NCBI RefSeq assembly: GCF_964204645.1
Contig: NC_134031.1
Span: 10,208,501 to 10,272,500 of the forward strand
Length of the DNA: 64,000 nucleotides
Direction of reading: 5' to 3'
From: Tubulanus polymorphus
Taxonomy: Eukaryota; Nemertea; Palaeonemertea; Tubulaniformes; Tubulanidae
Positions 11,360 through 22,039 of this stretch are shown one piece after another; position 1 is the first letter of the stretch; each line of letters begins with the position of its first letter. The position numbers and the translations under genes were made by a program. The notes under the pieces are model-generated. The model made no database searches and was not told where the DNA came from. It saw nothing but the letters and a program-made list of their open reading frames with translations.

Positions 11360-12750
11360 ATGGTAGATAGTTTTCCAAAAGCTTTCCAATATAATAAATC
11401 AATTAAATATAATATTCCAGCAATAGATTTTAATAAAGATATTACATATAGAAATGAAGTTTTAGATTCATTAACTAATTTAGAAATTTATGTTACTGAA
11501 ACTAATAATTTTAATGCAAATATGGAAAATATATTTCATGTATATTTAATTAATAATTTAATTAATAATAATAATTAATTTTAAAAAATTGAAAGATGAA
11601 AAACAATGGTTATTAAAATCTAATATGAAGTATTGGCAGAACCAATTAAATTTTGCTGTTTATTGTGCAACAACAGGTTGTGGAATAAGTTGGAATGATC
11701 ATTTGAATAATTCAAAATATAAATTAATTCAAAGTTTATTTAGATTTCATACATACTTTCAAATCAGAATAATATTAAATGAATTAGAGTGCGCTTTACC
11801 AGGATCTAGATATTTTAAAGAATTAGACAATAATATTAATTTATCAAAGTTTTATAAAATTTGTAATGAATTTAATATAGATATAAATAATTCTGATTTT
11901 AGAACAAAACTTGGAACAATAAGATCACTTCCTTGCCCTAAAAAGATTGCAGAATATTGTGCACTTCCCATACCATCTAATAGGTTGTATAATATCTATA
12001 GTAATAAATTAGGTTATGGTAAAATAGAAACTAAGGATTTAGAAACATTAAATTTCAATAAATTACCGATAATTTAAAACAAGAAAACAATAATAGTTGG
12101 GTTTATTTGATTTTAGAAAATAATGAAGGTTTTACAAAATCAGGTATACAAAGAATAAATCAATCTATTAGAACTTATTTGATATGTATTTTAGGTGCGC
12201 AAGTTGAAACAAGATCCCCGATAATTGGAAATTTGAATACATCATTTGATACACAGAAACAATTCAAAGTATTATTTGAAGATTCAATTCATAATGATAA
12301 AAATAGATCGATTCCAGAAAACATTGTAAGATATCAAAATTATTTAGATAAATCACATATTAGATTAAATTATTGTATAGGCCCTAATCTATTAATTATT
12401 TCTAATGATTTAGTATTAAAGATGGGAAATATAATTGGTTATAATAATCTAATTAAAACTGCAACAATAAATAATTCATTTGGATTGAATGATATAAATA
12501 AAAAGATAATTACTGCTCCAAAATTAATGGAAGGTGAAAAAAATAAAAAACATATTCAATCAACAGAAACTAAAACTAAGAATATTAAATAGGATAATGA
12601 TTCCAAAATAAAAGATTACAATACTACAGAAAATATTAAAACTGATAATATTCAACATGATATAATTAAACTAAATGATGATAATAAATACTAAATTAGC
12701 TATAACTTGTATAGGAATTGTAATCGGAGGAATATTATATTTTAAATTTT
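11360..12750 (+). pseudogene. Tail-anchored conserved protein (element A), broken
   Basis: One gene is split into several frames. The N-terminal piece (11360-11578) begins with FPKAFQYN. The central piece carries the conserved NQLNFAVYCATTGCGISW. The C-terminal piece (12107-12592) contains AQVETRSPI and IGPNLLIIS. A Lys/Asn-rich linker and a C-terminal hydrophobic anchor (ITCIGIVIGGIL) end near 12750. Frames change near 11580, 12080 and 12595. The segment 11905-12090 differs from the one in B and C. The role is unknown; the start signal suggests a virion protein. Confidence 0.6.
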
Positions 12751-12765
12751 TTTATTATGTAAATG
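12747..12765 (+). promoter_or_regulatory. Late-promoter-like start signal
   Basis: Seven T, then ATTATG, then TAAATG at the start codon 12763. It overlaps the end of the upstream gene, as in element B at about 59078-59095. Confidence 0.55.
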
Positions 12766-14443
12766 GCAGAAGGTGGAGAAGATATTGGAATGGATACTTT
12801 TGATGAACCCGGCATAACTGAAGAACAACCACCTGATTTTAGTGAAACAAGTTTTAATGATGATAATGAGCCAGAATATAATACTAATTTAGGTGAAGAT
12901 GATGATTATGATTATGAAACGCGTAAAGAATTTAAAGAATATATGACAGCTACCGAAAGGTTAGTTATTAGAACCGCAACATCTAGAAAGGATTTAATGG
13001 AAAGATTAGTAAATGCAACTGATCCTCTTATGAAATCTCAATTAAATTAATGAAAAATAGAGTAATATATACAATTGTTAACGTATTATTACCAAAAGAT
13101 GAAATTGGTTCCGAAGGTGTTGTAGAACAAATTTTAAATGATGACCCATTTTTCATGAATAATTTAGAATTTAAAAATGATGCATGGTATTATAATGTTG
13201 AATTAAATAACAAAAATGTATCAATTCAATTATCTAGAATGGGTCAAGAAAATATTTATGAACCTGGAATGCGATCAAGATCTACAATTGAAGGTTCAAA
13301 AGGCGGTAGAGAATTTCTCAGAATTATATGGAATGCAATCGATAGAATAAATAAAGAAAAACCAATTCCTAAAATTGATTATAACAAATATTCACCATTT
13401 AAAAATCCAAATCCAAATCCTACTGATTTTGATCCAGAAATGGAAGAGAATAGAGATCGATTAGATAGATTAAGATCTTCAACACCAGAAACATCGAGAA
13501 GAGACACTCAACCAATTGATAATGATTCAAGTCAATTACTAGAAAGAACTCATTTAATAGAGCGATAGAAACAGTAAATTACTTAGAAAAACAGATAAAT
13601 AGTACTTTAGATACATCTCGTACTGGAACAAATCAAATGCACAAATCAAATGCAACTTTTATCAGAAAAAGGATTTCTTAAATTAACTGATGAAGAATTA
13701 GAAACATTTCCTGAACAAGCACGTAGAGAAATTAAAGGTATTCAAGAATCAGCTGATGTAAATGCTAATATTAATATGAGATTTTCTAAAATAACCATGT
13801 TAGAAAAAGAATTAGCTATTGCAAATGAAAAATTAGAACAATTAGAATTAAATAGAGATCTTCAAGCTGATTATGAAAGCAGAAAGTTAGCTTTAGAAAA
13901 AGAAATAGATGATTTAAAATATAACATAAAATTACAAAAAGAAGAAAGAGATATATTATTAAAATCATATGATCTTAATCATATTAAAAAATTAAAAGTT
14001 ATTTTAAAGATTTGTTGATAAAACCAGATTCTAAAATACCATTGAAAGATAGAATAAAATTATTATTTAAATTAGAAGGAATAACAATTCTTTCAATTCT
14101 AACAGCTGTAACTATGTTATTTACAACAATTGGTTTAGCAATATCAAATGCTTTGAAATCTACTCCTACACCCAATAAACCGGATAAACCCCCGAATGAT
14201 AATAATTCTATACAAGATAAAGTTAAAGATGGTTTAAAGAAATTAGTAAAATATTTATGGGAACTATCTAAAAAATCTGCTGTAGCTTTACCCGGAGTTA
14301 TTGCATCAATTGTTGGTTTTATATTGAAATCTGCAGGAAACATTATTAACTTTGCTGCTGAACATATTATTTTATTTTTAATTACAGTTGTAAGTGCAAT
14401 TATTTTTGGGTTAGTAAACATGATATCAAAAAATATCAAGTAA
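12763..14443 (+). pseudogene. Coiled-coil protein with C-terminal membrane domain (element A), broken
   Basis: The order is an acidic N-terminus (12763-13050), a globular part (13050-13568), a coiled coil (13650-14018, many Glu/Lys heptads) and a hydrophobic C-terminal domain (14012-14443) with ALPGVIASIVGF and a final TM. Frames change at 13050, near 13570-13650 and near 14015, so this was one long gene of about 550 codons. Comparable coiled-coil proteins ending in an ALPG-type hydrophobic domain occur in animal Polintons. B has a full-length broken copy (59093-60535), while C keeps only the last part (44801-44960). Confidence 0.6.
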
Positions 14444-14467
14444 CCATGATAAAAAACAAATAATTAA

Positions 14468-14486
14468 TTTTTTTGTTAAATAAATG
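14468..14486 (+). promoter_or_regulatory. Late-promoter-like start signal of MCP
   Basis: Seven T, GT, TAAATAAATG at the MCP start codon 14484. The MCP copy in C has the same signal on the - strand (44778-44796). The copy in B has T7, CCT, TAAATACATG (60540-60559). Confidence 0.62.
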
Positions 14487-15730
14487 AGTGGGAGTTATAT
14501 CAATCCTTCTAAGAATCATAAAATATCTAATGCTATTAAAGCAGAAAGATCACATCATATAATTACTCATAACCCTTCTAATATTAATCCCGATGAAACT
14601 TTATATGTTAGAATTCCTCGATTAACACAAAATACTTTTTATGTTCCAAATAGTATTTATTTATCAGCCGATATAAAAGTAATCGGTAATAATAATGATT
14701 ATGTTGTCGATAATGTTGGGAGATATTTGATTAAAAAGTTAACTATAAAGATTGGTCCAGAAACAGTTTTCTCATTAGATGATTATAATTTATTTATGCA
14801 TTATAAAGATTTATGGTTAACTAAAGAAAATAGAAATAATATGATATTTCAAGGCATCCAATCAGAAAACCAAAATAAATTAAGATCAGAAGCTAATAGC
14901 GCAATATTAACTAATGCTGTAGATAAATTGATAAAAAGTATATATGGAAGCAAATATAAAATTCCATTAGACTTTGAATTGATAAATAACAATGCACCTT
15001 TATATAAATACGCAATTCAAGAAGACGTTATATTCGAAATAACATTAGCTCCTGTAAATGAAATTGTAATATCTAGCGTTAATAAAGATATGAGTTATAA
15101 ATTATCGAATATATGTTTAGAATATGATACAGTAACTGATGAAAATATTTCAAGTATAATTCAAACTCATTACAATCAAGGATTTTCATTATTATATGAT
15201 TATATTGATAAATTTAAAACTGTAACTATTAATGCAAATGATGAAATAATTAATGAGAATATTAACTTCCCAAGAAGATCTATTAAAGGTATATTAATAT
15301 TTTTACCATTGCAACATATACTAATGGCGCAATAAATGTTGATAATTATTATAATCCTGAAATAACAAAAGTAGAAATAACTATCGAAGGAATAGCAAAT
15401 AAAATATTTTGTCAAGGAATGAGAATGATTGATCAATGGCCAGAAATTAGAAAACATTTTATGAATGAAAAAGTGTAATCATCTGAAAATTGTAATATTA
15501 ATCAAATTGATTATTATACCGGTAATAAATATGCATTATGGTTAGATTTTAGAACAACAGAGGATAACTTATTACATGGTTCTGGAAAAAAACTACAGAA
15601 CACTAAAGATGGAATACAATTATTCATGACAAAGAATAAAGGAATCAAAATTTTTAAAATGCACATTTATATTATATCTGACGCGCAATTAAATATTGTA
15701 AATTCTCAATTGAATAGTGTTATGTATTAA
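14484..15730 (+). pseudogene. MCP: Major capsid protein (element A), frameshift and stop
   Basis: A gene of about 415 codons. Conserved phrases include DETLYVRIPRLTQ, YLIKKLTIKIG, FQGIQSEN, YGSKYKIPLDFEL and MIDQWPEIRKHF. Length, alternating strand-like hydrophobic segments and position among virion genes fit a double jelly-roll MCP of the Polinton type. A one-base loss in a T run near 15300 shifts the frame, and a stop sits at about 15476. The end is the TAA at 15728-15730. Copies are at 43695-44780 (C, truncated) and 60557-61803 (B). Confidence 0.75.
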
Positions 15731-15762
15731 AATTTTAACTTTAATAAAAATATATATAATAA

Positions 15763-16611
15763 ATGGAAGGAGGTAAAGTATATAAACATATTCCATACAT
15801 CGATACACATGAAAATAATGATGGTTTAAATTATGTAATACCTTGTAATATAGCTTTGATATTTGATCCTATTTTCAAAATTTATAAAACTAAACTAATA
15901 GAAATCAATAATAATAAAAGTGGTGTTGTTGATAATTTAAGTAATGTAATTGATAATAATGTAATACCTTCTACATCTAATAATGCAATACCTACTACAT
16001 CTAATAATGTAATACCTACTACATCTAATAATGTAATACCTACTACATCTAATAATGTAATACCTTCTACATATAATAATGCAATAATATTAAATGTTAG
16101 TAAAAATAGAAATTATTGTGATTATTGTAAAGGTGAATTTTCAAACGCTCCATCAAATTGGAATAAACATATGAATACAAATTCACATATTACTAATGTA
16201 ATAGATCGTGTTGGTTTAAAAGAATTTATAGAACACCCATTTAGATATGTTACAAAATTTGTTTCAAATAAAAAAGTAAATGGTAAAGAATTATATGAAG
16301 ATTTTTTATTAGCAACACCTAATAAAAATGAATTAGATTTAACTGATGCTTATGAAATATTAGGATCAAACACTGTAAATGAAATATTAGGAGCAAACAC
16401 TAATAAAGATAATAATAAAAATACAGGAAAGCGCATTGATAATAAAGATTCTATGAAACTTAAATCAGAAAATAAAGATATAGTTGAGATGCCTAATAAG
16501 TATATCAATAAACCAATTATTTATGAAGATACGGTAGAGCATTTGAATAAATTGTTAGGGTCTGATAGTGAAAGTGATTCAGAAAGTAATTATATAACAC
16601 TCAAAAAGTAA
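15763..16611 (+). CDS. Zinc-finger protein with octapeptide repeats (282 aa)
   Basis: Residues 66-105 contain about five tandem copies of an NNVIPTTS-like unit. A C2H2-like finger follows (YCDYCKGEF, then HMNTNSH), with a Lys/Asn-rich tail and an acidic Ser/Asp stretch (GSDSESDSES) near the C-terminus. A nucleic-acid-binding or regulatory role is possible. The frame is open. The B copy (61836-62480) is frameshifted right after its start and truncated by another repeat. C lacks the gene. Confidence 0.65.
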   Translation: MEGGKVYKHIPYIDTHENNDGLNYVIPCNIALIFDPIFKIYKTKLIEINNNKSGVVDNLSNVIDNNVIPSTSNNAIPTTSNNVIPTTSNNVIPTTSNNVIPSTYNNAIILNVSKNRNYCDYCKGEFSNAPSNWNKHMNTNSHITNVIDRVGLKEFIEHPFRYVTKFVSNKKVNGKELYEDFLLATPNKNELDLTDAYEILGSNTVNEILGANTNKDNNKNTGKRIDNKDSMKLKSENKDIVEMPNKYINKPIIYEDTVEHLNKLLGSDSESDSESNYITLKK

Positions 16612-16614
16612 TGA

Positions 16615-16995
16615 AGGTTGAAAATTGTATAAAATAATAGTAAATAAAAAAGGGGGTTTTAAGTATTTAAGGTATTTAAGGTATCTAATACATATCTAAT
16701 ACATATTATTTGAAAATATCTTAAATTATATTTCTTTTTTAAATTTATATTGAAACCTCAGTAATAATAAATAACCTTTATTATTTTCAAACTTATTCAT
16801 ATATTAGTTGAAAAAATAAAAATAAATTGGTTGAAAATTGTATAAATAATATTTATTTTAAAAAAAGGGGGGTTTTAAGTATTTAAGGTATCTAATAGGG
16901 TATCAGGTATTAGGGTATCAGGTATTAGGGTATCTAATGGGGTATCAGGTATTAGGGTATCTAATAGGGTATCTAATACATAGGTATACAAATAG
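16615..16995. repeat. Tandem repeats between convergent gene blocks
   Basis: Two direct copies of a segment with GGTTGAAAATTGTATAAA and GGGGTTTTAAGTATTTAAGG occur (16617-16690 and 16829-16890). A G-rich minisatellite of units GGTATCAGGTATTAG and GGTATCTAATA fills 16890-16985. The stretch 16740-16810 is a degenerate copy of the ATPase 3' end (17003-17080), so the whole block arose by local duplication. It lies where + and - transcripts meet and might serve in termination. Confidence 0.8.
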
Positions 16996-17606
16996 TTATT
17001 TTATAAACTTATATTCATATGGAAATTGTAGTCTCAGTAATAATTTTGAACCTTTATTATTCTTTAATTTATTCATATATTCATCATGTAACTCAGTAGG
17101 TATAATTTGATTTCCTTCCAATGATTGTTGCATAGATTTTCTATCTTTATTGTAGAATAAAACTAGAAATCTTATATTCTCCCTAAAGTCTTCAACAATT
17201 GAATTATATTTTTGATTTAAAACCCATGTTGGTATCCCGAAATGTCTCCCAGAGAAAGCTAAATAACATAACTCACTTTCTCTCACTTTGAATCATGTAA
17301 ATTTGCGCAATCATCTTCAATGAATAATGTATTTGATCCTTTATAAGTATCAATTGCTATTTTTATACAATTATCTAAATTTTCTTTTACTGTTTTAGGA
17401 TCTAATATAATAAACTTTTTCATCTTAACTATATCTCTATTATATGTTTTATTCATTTCATAAGTAGGGCAGAATAATATTATATTATCAAAATGATTCT
17501 TATAAATAGTTTCTAACAAATCTAATATGAAATGTGTTTTACCACAATTTGTTACACCAGTAACTAACATATTATGCGGTTCAAATATAAATAAATCTTT
17601 ATTCAT
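16996..17606 (-). pseudogene. A32-type genome-packaging ATPase (element A), frameshift
   Basis: Walker A is GVTNCGKT (near residue 20 from the start at 17606) and Walker B is NTLFIEDDCA. The downstream part contains AFSGRHFGI and WVLNQKY, typical of Polinton and NCLDV packaging ATPases of the HerA/FtsK class. The frame breaks near 17285 where B and C have one more T in the run. B and C read IIDDCA at Walker B, where A has IEDDCA. The start overlaps the end of the integrase gene by eight bases. Confidence 0.82.
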
Positions 17607-18655
17607 TTATTCTTTTAATTTTACTAGATAAAATCCATTCATTAAATTTATCATCATATCCTTTATATTTCACCAAAGAATACTTTTTTCCTTTAAGAGT
17701 TTTTGTTTTCAATACTTTTTCTATTTTGTATTCTATTTCCTCTGGATTTGGTACAAGTGATAATTCTTGTTCATAGAAATAACCTAATATTTCTTCATCT
17801 TTTAGATCTTCTAATTTATAAACAAATGGTTTAGTTAATATTATCTTTTTAATCTTGAATATTTCTTCTGTAAAATTTGGAGTATAACCTTTATAAAATG
17901 TTTTTCTATATTTAGATATTCTAACGTGTTGTCCAATCTTAAATTTAGGTTCACCGAAATCATGTGTAACAAATGCTCCATATAAATTATTCCAAACTAT
18001 TTCTGAATTATCTTCTTTTCTTGCTTGTATAGGTTTCATATTTATAGAACTATGTTTAGGATTATTATAACCTTTCACTAAATCATCTAATACATCGATA
18101 TATTTATATGTTTCATTAGCAGTAAAGTATTTCCACATTCTAGTTTTCAATGTTTTATTAAATCTTTCTATAATAGATGCTTTTTTATCTGAGTGTGTTG
18201 AAAAATAATCTACATCGTTATCAGATAATAGTTTTTTAAAATGTTTGTTATAAATGTTTGTTTTTTAAAATGTTTGTCATAAAATGTTATGTAATGTTTG
18301 CTATTCCAGTTTTATTTTTGATTGGAATTGACCATGCGTATCTACTGAATATGTCTATAACATTCAGTATCCAGAAATATCCTTTGTTGTATTCTTCTAA
18401 GTTCTTCATGTCAATTAAATCTGCTTGCCATTGTTGATCGATATATGAAACCATAACTTTTCTTGTTAAATAAGTTTTATCCATTTTCTTGTGGATTTGA
18501 TATGTTGGTTGATTTTGTAACCATGATTTTAATTCACTATATTTTATACCACCATTATCAGATTTAATTTTATTCCATAATTCTGAAACGTTGGAATATG
18601 ATACTTCACTTTCTGGGTTATAATATAAATCTCTTAAATATTGTTCTTTTTTCAT
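17599..18655 (-). pseudogene. Retroviral-type integrase with chromodomain (element A), internal replacement
   Basis: The N-terminal part (18655-18287) holds the first catalytic Asp (WQADLIDMKN). The C-terminal part (18150-17599) ends in a chromodomain (YKIEKVLKTKTLKGKKYS then GYDDKFNEWI). Between them (about 18240-18300) the sequence is replaced by ATGTTTGT-like repeats. Relative to the intact B copy, about 80 bp including the second catalytic Asp are lost, so this integrase cannot be active. Confidence 0.87.
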
Positions 18656-18661
18656 TTTATT

Positions 18662-19030
18662 TTAATCCATTAATAATAATTTAGATTTAGTTTCAATGGT
18701 TTCAGGATTTGACTTATTTTCTGGTATAATAGGTTTATCATCATTGGAATCATCTTTATCATCAGATTTGAATTTTGATTTATATATTACAACGGATAAT
18801 ATAATAATTGTGATTAACCCAATTGTAATATATAAGTAATTATTTCTTCCACTATTAGAAGAATCAGATGGATTGTTATTTGAATCAATATCAGATAATT
18901 TCTGTGATTCATTTATATCAGTTAATTTCTTTTTCTTAGTTCTTTTAAATTCTGCAGATCTTTTTCCCAACTCCTTTGACCACCATATTTGTTTTTCAGT
19001 TCTAGGCTTCTTCTCAATATCATCACTCAT
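18662..19030 (-). CDS. Basic-tail single-TM protein (122 aa)
   Basis: The N-terminal 40 residues are strongly basic (KKPRTEKQIWWSKELGKR), then a Ser/Asn-rich linker, one TM (YLYITIGLITIIILSVVIY) and an acidic/Lys tail. The copy at 39061-39429 in C is open and keeps the basic tail plus TM; the B copy (34329-34696) is frameshifted. The function is unknown. A DNA-facing tail with a membrane anchor would suit a virion or packaging role; this is inference. Confidence 0.62.
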   Translation of the reverse strand: MSDDIEKKPRTEKQIWWSKELGKRSAEFKRTKKKKLTDINESQKLSDIDSNNNPSDSSNSGRNNYLYITIGLITIIILSVVIYKSKFKSDDKDDSNDDKPIIPENKSNPETIETKSKLLLMD

Positions 19031-19032
19031 TT

Positions 19033-19637
19033 ATTTTAGTTAATTTTTGTTCTGATTCATTTTCTGTTTCACCGTTTGGTTGTAGTACAGCGCCATCTGT
19101 TTCATTCTAACCTGATTTATATTCCATAGGTTTGATATTCGAAAATGTTATTACGCCAGTAGAAATTAATGTCATAACCGATCCTAATTGAAATGAAGCA
19201 TATCCAACCCATTTTTGTAATTCAGTCATAACTAAGTAGTCATTTTTCAAATCACTATATAATTTATTTTCATCATCAATTGGTATTAACTGGTTACATA
19301 ACTTAGAATAACATTTGACAATACCATCTGAAATGGAATCATTTATTCTAGCTAATCTAGCTTCTTCATAAATCTTAAAATATTTTATTACTTTATCTGG
19401 TTTCATAGCATCTAATTCTTGAAAAGTAATAGTCTTAGTTAAAAACTCTCTACACTTTCCGCTAGCAATCAATAGTTCAAGATAATGTTTACAATTTAAA
19501 TAGTATTCATAATCAATATTGTTATTAACTTGAATATTATTTTCAATTTTGGTCGGAATATCCTTATTATCACTAATGCCCAAATCATCTAATGTCTTTT
19601 CAATATCAATACTATTCTTACTCGATTTCTTTGACAT
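19033..19637 (-). pseudogene. Conserved protein with C-terminal hydrophobic segment (element A), one stop
   Basis: The open part is 176 aa (19637-19107). It contains KTLDDLGISDNKD, a conserved core (YEYYLNCKHYLELLIASGKC) and a hydrophobic segment (LGSVMTLISTGVITFSNI). In B the same position has an AAG codon where A has TAG (19107-19109), and B reads on to a C-terminus ending near the next gene's start. A therefore lost about 25 residues. The family is not recognised. Confidence 0.6.
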
Positions 19638-19821
19638 TTATATTAGAGAAAAAAAGCAAAAAAATATTATAAGTATTCTTCAAATGATACTAGCTAGTTA
19701 AAGCTAAAGTATTTCTATTCGGATCTATTCAAAATATAAAGTATTCTCTTTTTGAAAAGAAAATATTAAAAATATAATAGAATTCACTGGTTAGTTGAAG
19801 TTATGTAATTGTTTATATTTT

Positions 19822-20061
19822 TTATTTGAGATATATTAATCCAAAACCACTCATTAAAGACTCAACGTATTGTTCATTATTTGGATCATTGTTCCATTGA
19901 TCAATAAATTTCTTTGCCTTTGTTAACTGTTCTAAATATAACTGTAAATATTCTAGTTTCAATTTATTCTCTAAATGTGTTTTAGTTTTATTGTGTCTTG
20001 CTTTTTGGGATTTATCTATACTGATATTACATGTTGGACAGTAGTACTTATTTGCTTCCAT
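19822..20061 (-). other. Chimeric ORF: PolB start fused to HNH tail
   Basis: The first 38 codons equal the start of the element A PolB (4656-4769) because the right TIR copies the left end. The rest (LQLYLEQLTKAKKFIDQW) is the C-terminal tail of the HNH protein seen in Z (123-240) and B (35520-35640). The two parts meet at AAACTAGA, which both parents share. It is a recombination product, unlikely to be a functional gene. Confidence 0.8.
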
Positions 20062-20254
20062 TTTAATACTAAATTTTTTATTAAAATTGATTTTAGAAGT
20101 TATTCATTTATATTTTATTCATATATATGAATATTTTAAGAGTAATAGGGAATAAGTTGTTTCATATCAAAGGTTGAAGGGGCGAGTGAGTAAAAAATAA
20201 AAATAAATTAGAGTTTGCGAGAATTTATTTTTTATTTTTTATGAGCTCGACCGT
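19948..20254. repeat. Element A right terminal inverted repeat, truncated
   Basis: Inverse of 4425-4769. The terminal palindrome is present from 20141 but stops at GAGCTCGACCGT (20254). The outer 38 bp or so expected from the left end are absent, and unrelated sequence (ATTCCGAGCG) follows. Confidence 0.82.
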
Positions 20255-21109
20255 ATTCCGAGCGATGATTTGAGATCGTCGTTAGCACCTTTCGAGTCTC
20301 GTACTGTACGCCCGAATGAGACATGCATTTTTGACGCGACCACGACGCGAGACTTTTTCGAGACGCGCCGCGAACTAAGAGAATTTAAAGATATGCTGTT
20401 AATTTTATTGACTTAGTTACATTAAATTTGAGAGTCCACGGGCTCTTATCTTATGACGATTTATATAAGTCTTATATCTTCGTCTTTTCTGAACGAGGAG
20501 AGGAGTTCCGCCGCTATTTTTCACCTCAGTGCCAATCTATTATTATTCGTCTTCATGAGAGGACCAGTTCGATCAGGGAATGTCAGCAGTAGTTAGATGG
20601 AGACCATCAATCGAGGATCCGAACCCTCAGTCCTTTATTGACTGATGGCCTTCATCCGGGGGTAGTCATGACAGTGTCATACGTAGAGAACGGTAGATGT
20701 TGGGGAGAACTAGGTCCCCAATATTCCCCCAATATTTTCGTATAACCCGATTATATTGTTTCAGGGCGAACCCTAGTAGCAAACGCCTATTTTACTTATC
20801 CAACCCTAAAAAGAAACACGCTACCCAGGAGAGAAACGCTACAAACAATTAAATTTAAGATACAAAAATGATGCGCTGTTTAGTGATGAGACACGCATCG
20901 CTCAAGTGTCTTGTTGCTTACGAACCACAGTGTTACAATGCCTAGTTTCAAAGTGAAAAAATGGTGTCATCTTTGCTATTTCTGTATTTATATCGCATCA
21001 AGCACGGACTATGATGAAGGAACCTCCGAATGAATATAATAATAAGAAAACTGAATGTTTGAGGTTTGTAAAGAGAGTTTATTTTTCACAATCGGTTTGG
21101 TGAAACTTA
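20255..21109. other. Host spacer, no gene recognised
   Basis: 855 bp between element A and the 9.2-kb transposon. No credible coding sequence. On the - strand near 20610 there is GGTTCGGATCC, which fits a tRNA B box and may mark a decayed SINE. Confidence 0.5.
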
Positions 21110-22039
21110 TGGTGGCTGATAAGGGCCATAGCGTAAAATTCCTGGTATGTAAATGAGGGCGCCAGAACGCCAGAACGCCAAAACGAAAAAAAACGTCCAA
21201 TTTTCTCTGAAAGTTCGTTTTGGCGCGCCAAAACAAAGAAAATTCCGTTTTGGCGCCCCCGCCAAAACGAACTTTCATTTTGGCGCCCCCGCCAAAACGA
21301 ACTTTCGTTTTGGCGCCCCCGCCAAAACAACGAAAAACGTCGAAATTTCTCTAAAAGTTCGTTTTGGCGCGCCAAAACGGAGAATATTCCGTTTTGGCGC
21401 CCCCGCCAAAACGAACTTTCATTTTGGCGCCCCCGCCAAAACGAACTTTCGTTTTGGCGCCCCCGCCAAAACAACGAAAAACGTCGAAATTTCTCTAAAA
21501 GTTCGTTTTGGCGCGCCAAAACGGAGAATATTCCGTTTTGGCGCCCCCGCCAAAACGAACTTTCATTTTGGCGCCCCCGCCAAAACGAACTTTCGTTTTG
21601 GCGCCCCCGCCAAAACAACGAAAAACGTCGAAATTTCTCTAAAAGTTCGTTTTGGCGCGCCAAAACGGAGAATATTCCGTTTTGGCGCCCCCGCCAAAAC
21701 GAACTTTCATTTTGGCGCCCCCGCCAAAACGAACTTTCGTTTTGGCGCCCCCGCCAAAACAACGAAAAACGTCGAAATTTCTCTAAAAGTTCGTTTTGGC
21801 GCGCCAAAACAAAGAAAATTCCGTTTTGGCGCCCCCGCCAAAACGAACTTTCATTTTGGCGCCCCCGCCAAAACGAACTTTCGTTTTGGCGCCCCCGCCA
21901 AAACAACGAAAAACGTCGAAATTTCTCTAAAAGTTCGTTTTGGCGCGCCAAAACGGAGAATATTCCGTTTTGGCGCCCCCGCCAAAACGAACTTTCATTT
22001 TGGCGCCCCCGCCAAAACGAACTTTCGTTTTGGCGCCCC
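21110..22039. repeat. Left TIR of the 9.2-kb transposon
   Basis: About 110 bp of unique terminal sequence is followed by six tandem 144-bp units. Cores TGGCGCGCCA occur at 21221, 21365, 21509, 21653, 21797 and 21941. Each unit has one full palindrome, GTTTTGGCGCGCCAAAAC, and three stem-loops whose TTTTGGCG and CGCCAAAA arms flank a short C-rich loop. Long reading frames on both strands (21079-22137, 21153-22169) are by-products of a repeat length divisible by three. Confidence 0.93.

Larger units (their letters stand above)
4425..20254. mobile_element. Element A: near-complete Polinton-like element
   Basis: This 15.8-kb element begins with AGTAATAGGG and has inverted repeats at both ends. 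Gene content (PolB, retroviral-type integrase, A32-type ATPase, double jelly-roll-like MCP, penton-like protein, several membrane proteins) is that of Maverick/Polinton or adintovirus-like genomes. PolB through the zinc-finger gene run on +, and ATPase through HNH on -, meeting at a repeat-rich convergent region (16615-16995). The outer 38 bp or so of the right end are missing, so no target duplication can be shown. PolB, integrase, ATPase and MCP all carry breaks, so this copy is not autonomous. Confidence 0.88.

Noticed and set aside
13046-13052. Overlapping stop-start TAATG as translational coupling between two genes
   Set aside because: Comparison with element B indicates a single long gene; the overlap is a frameshift scar.
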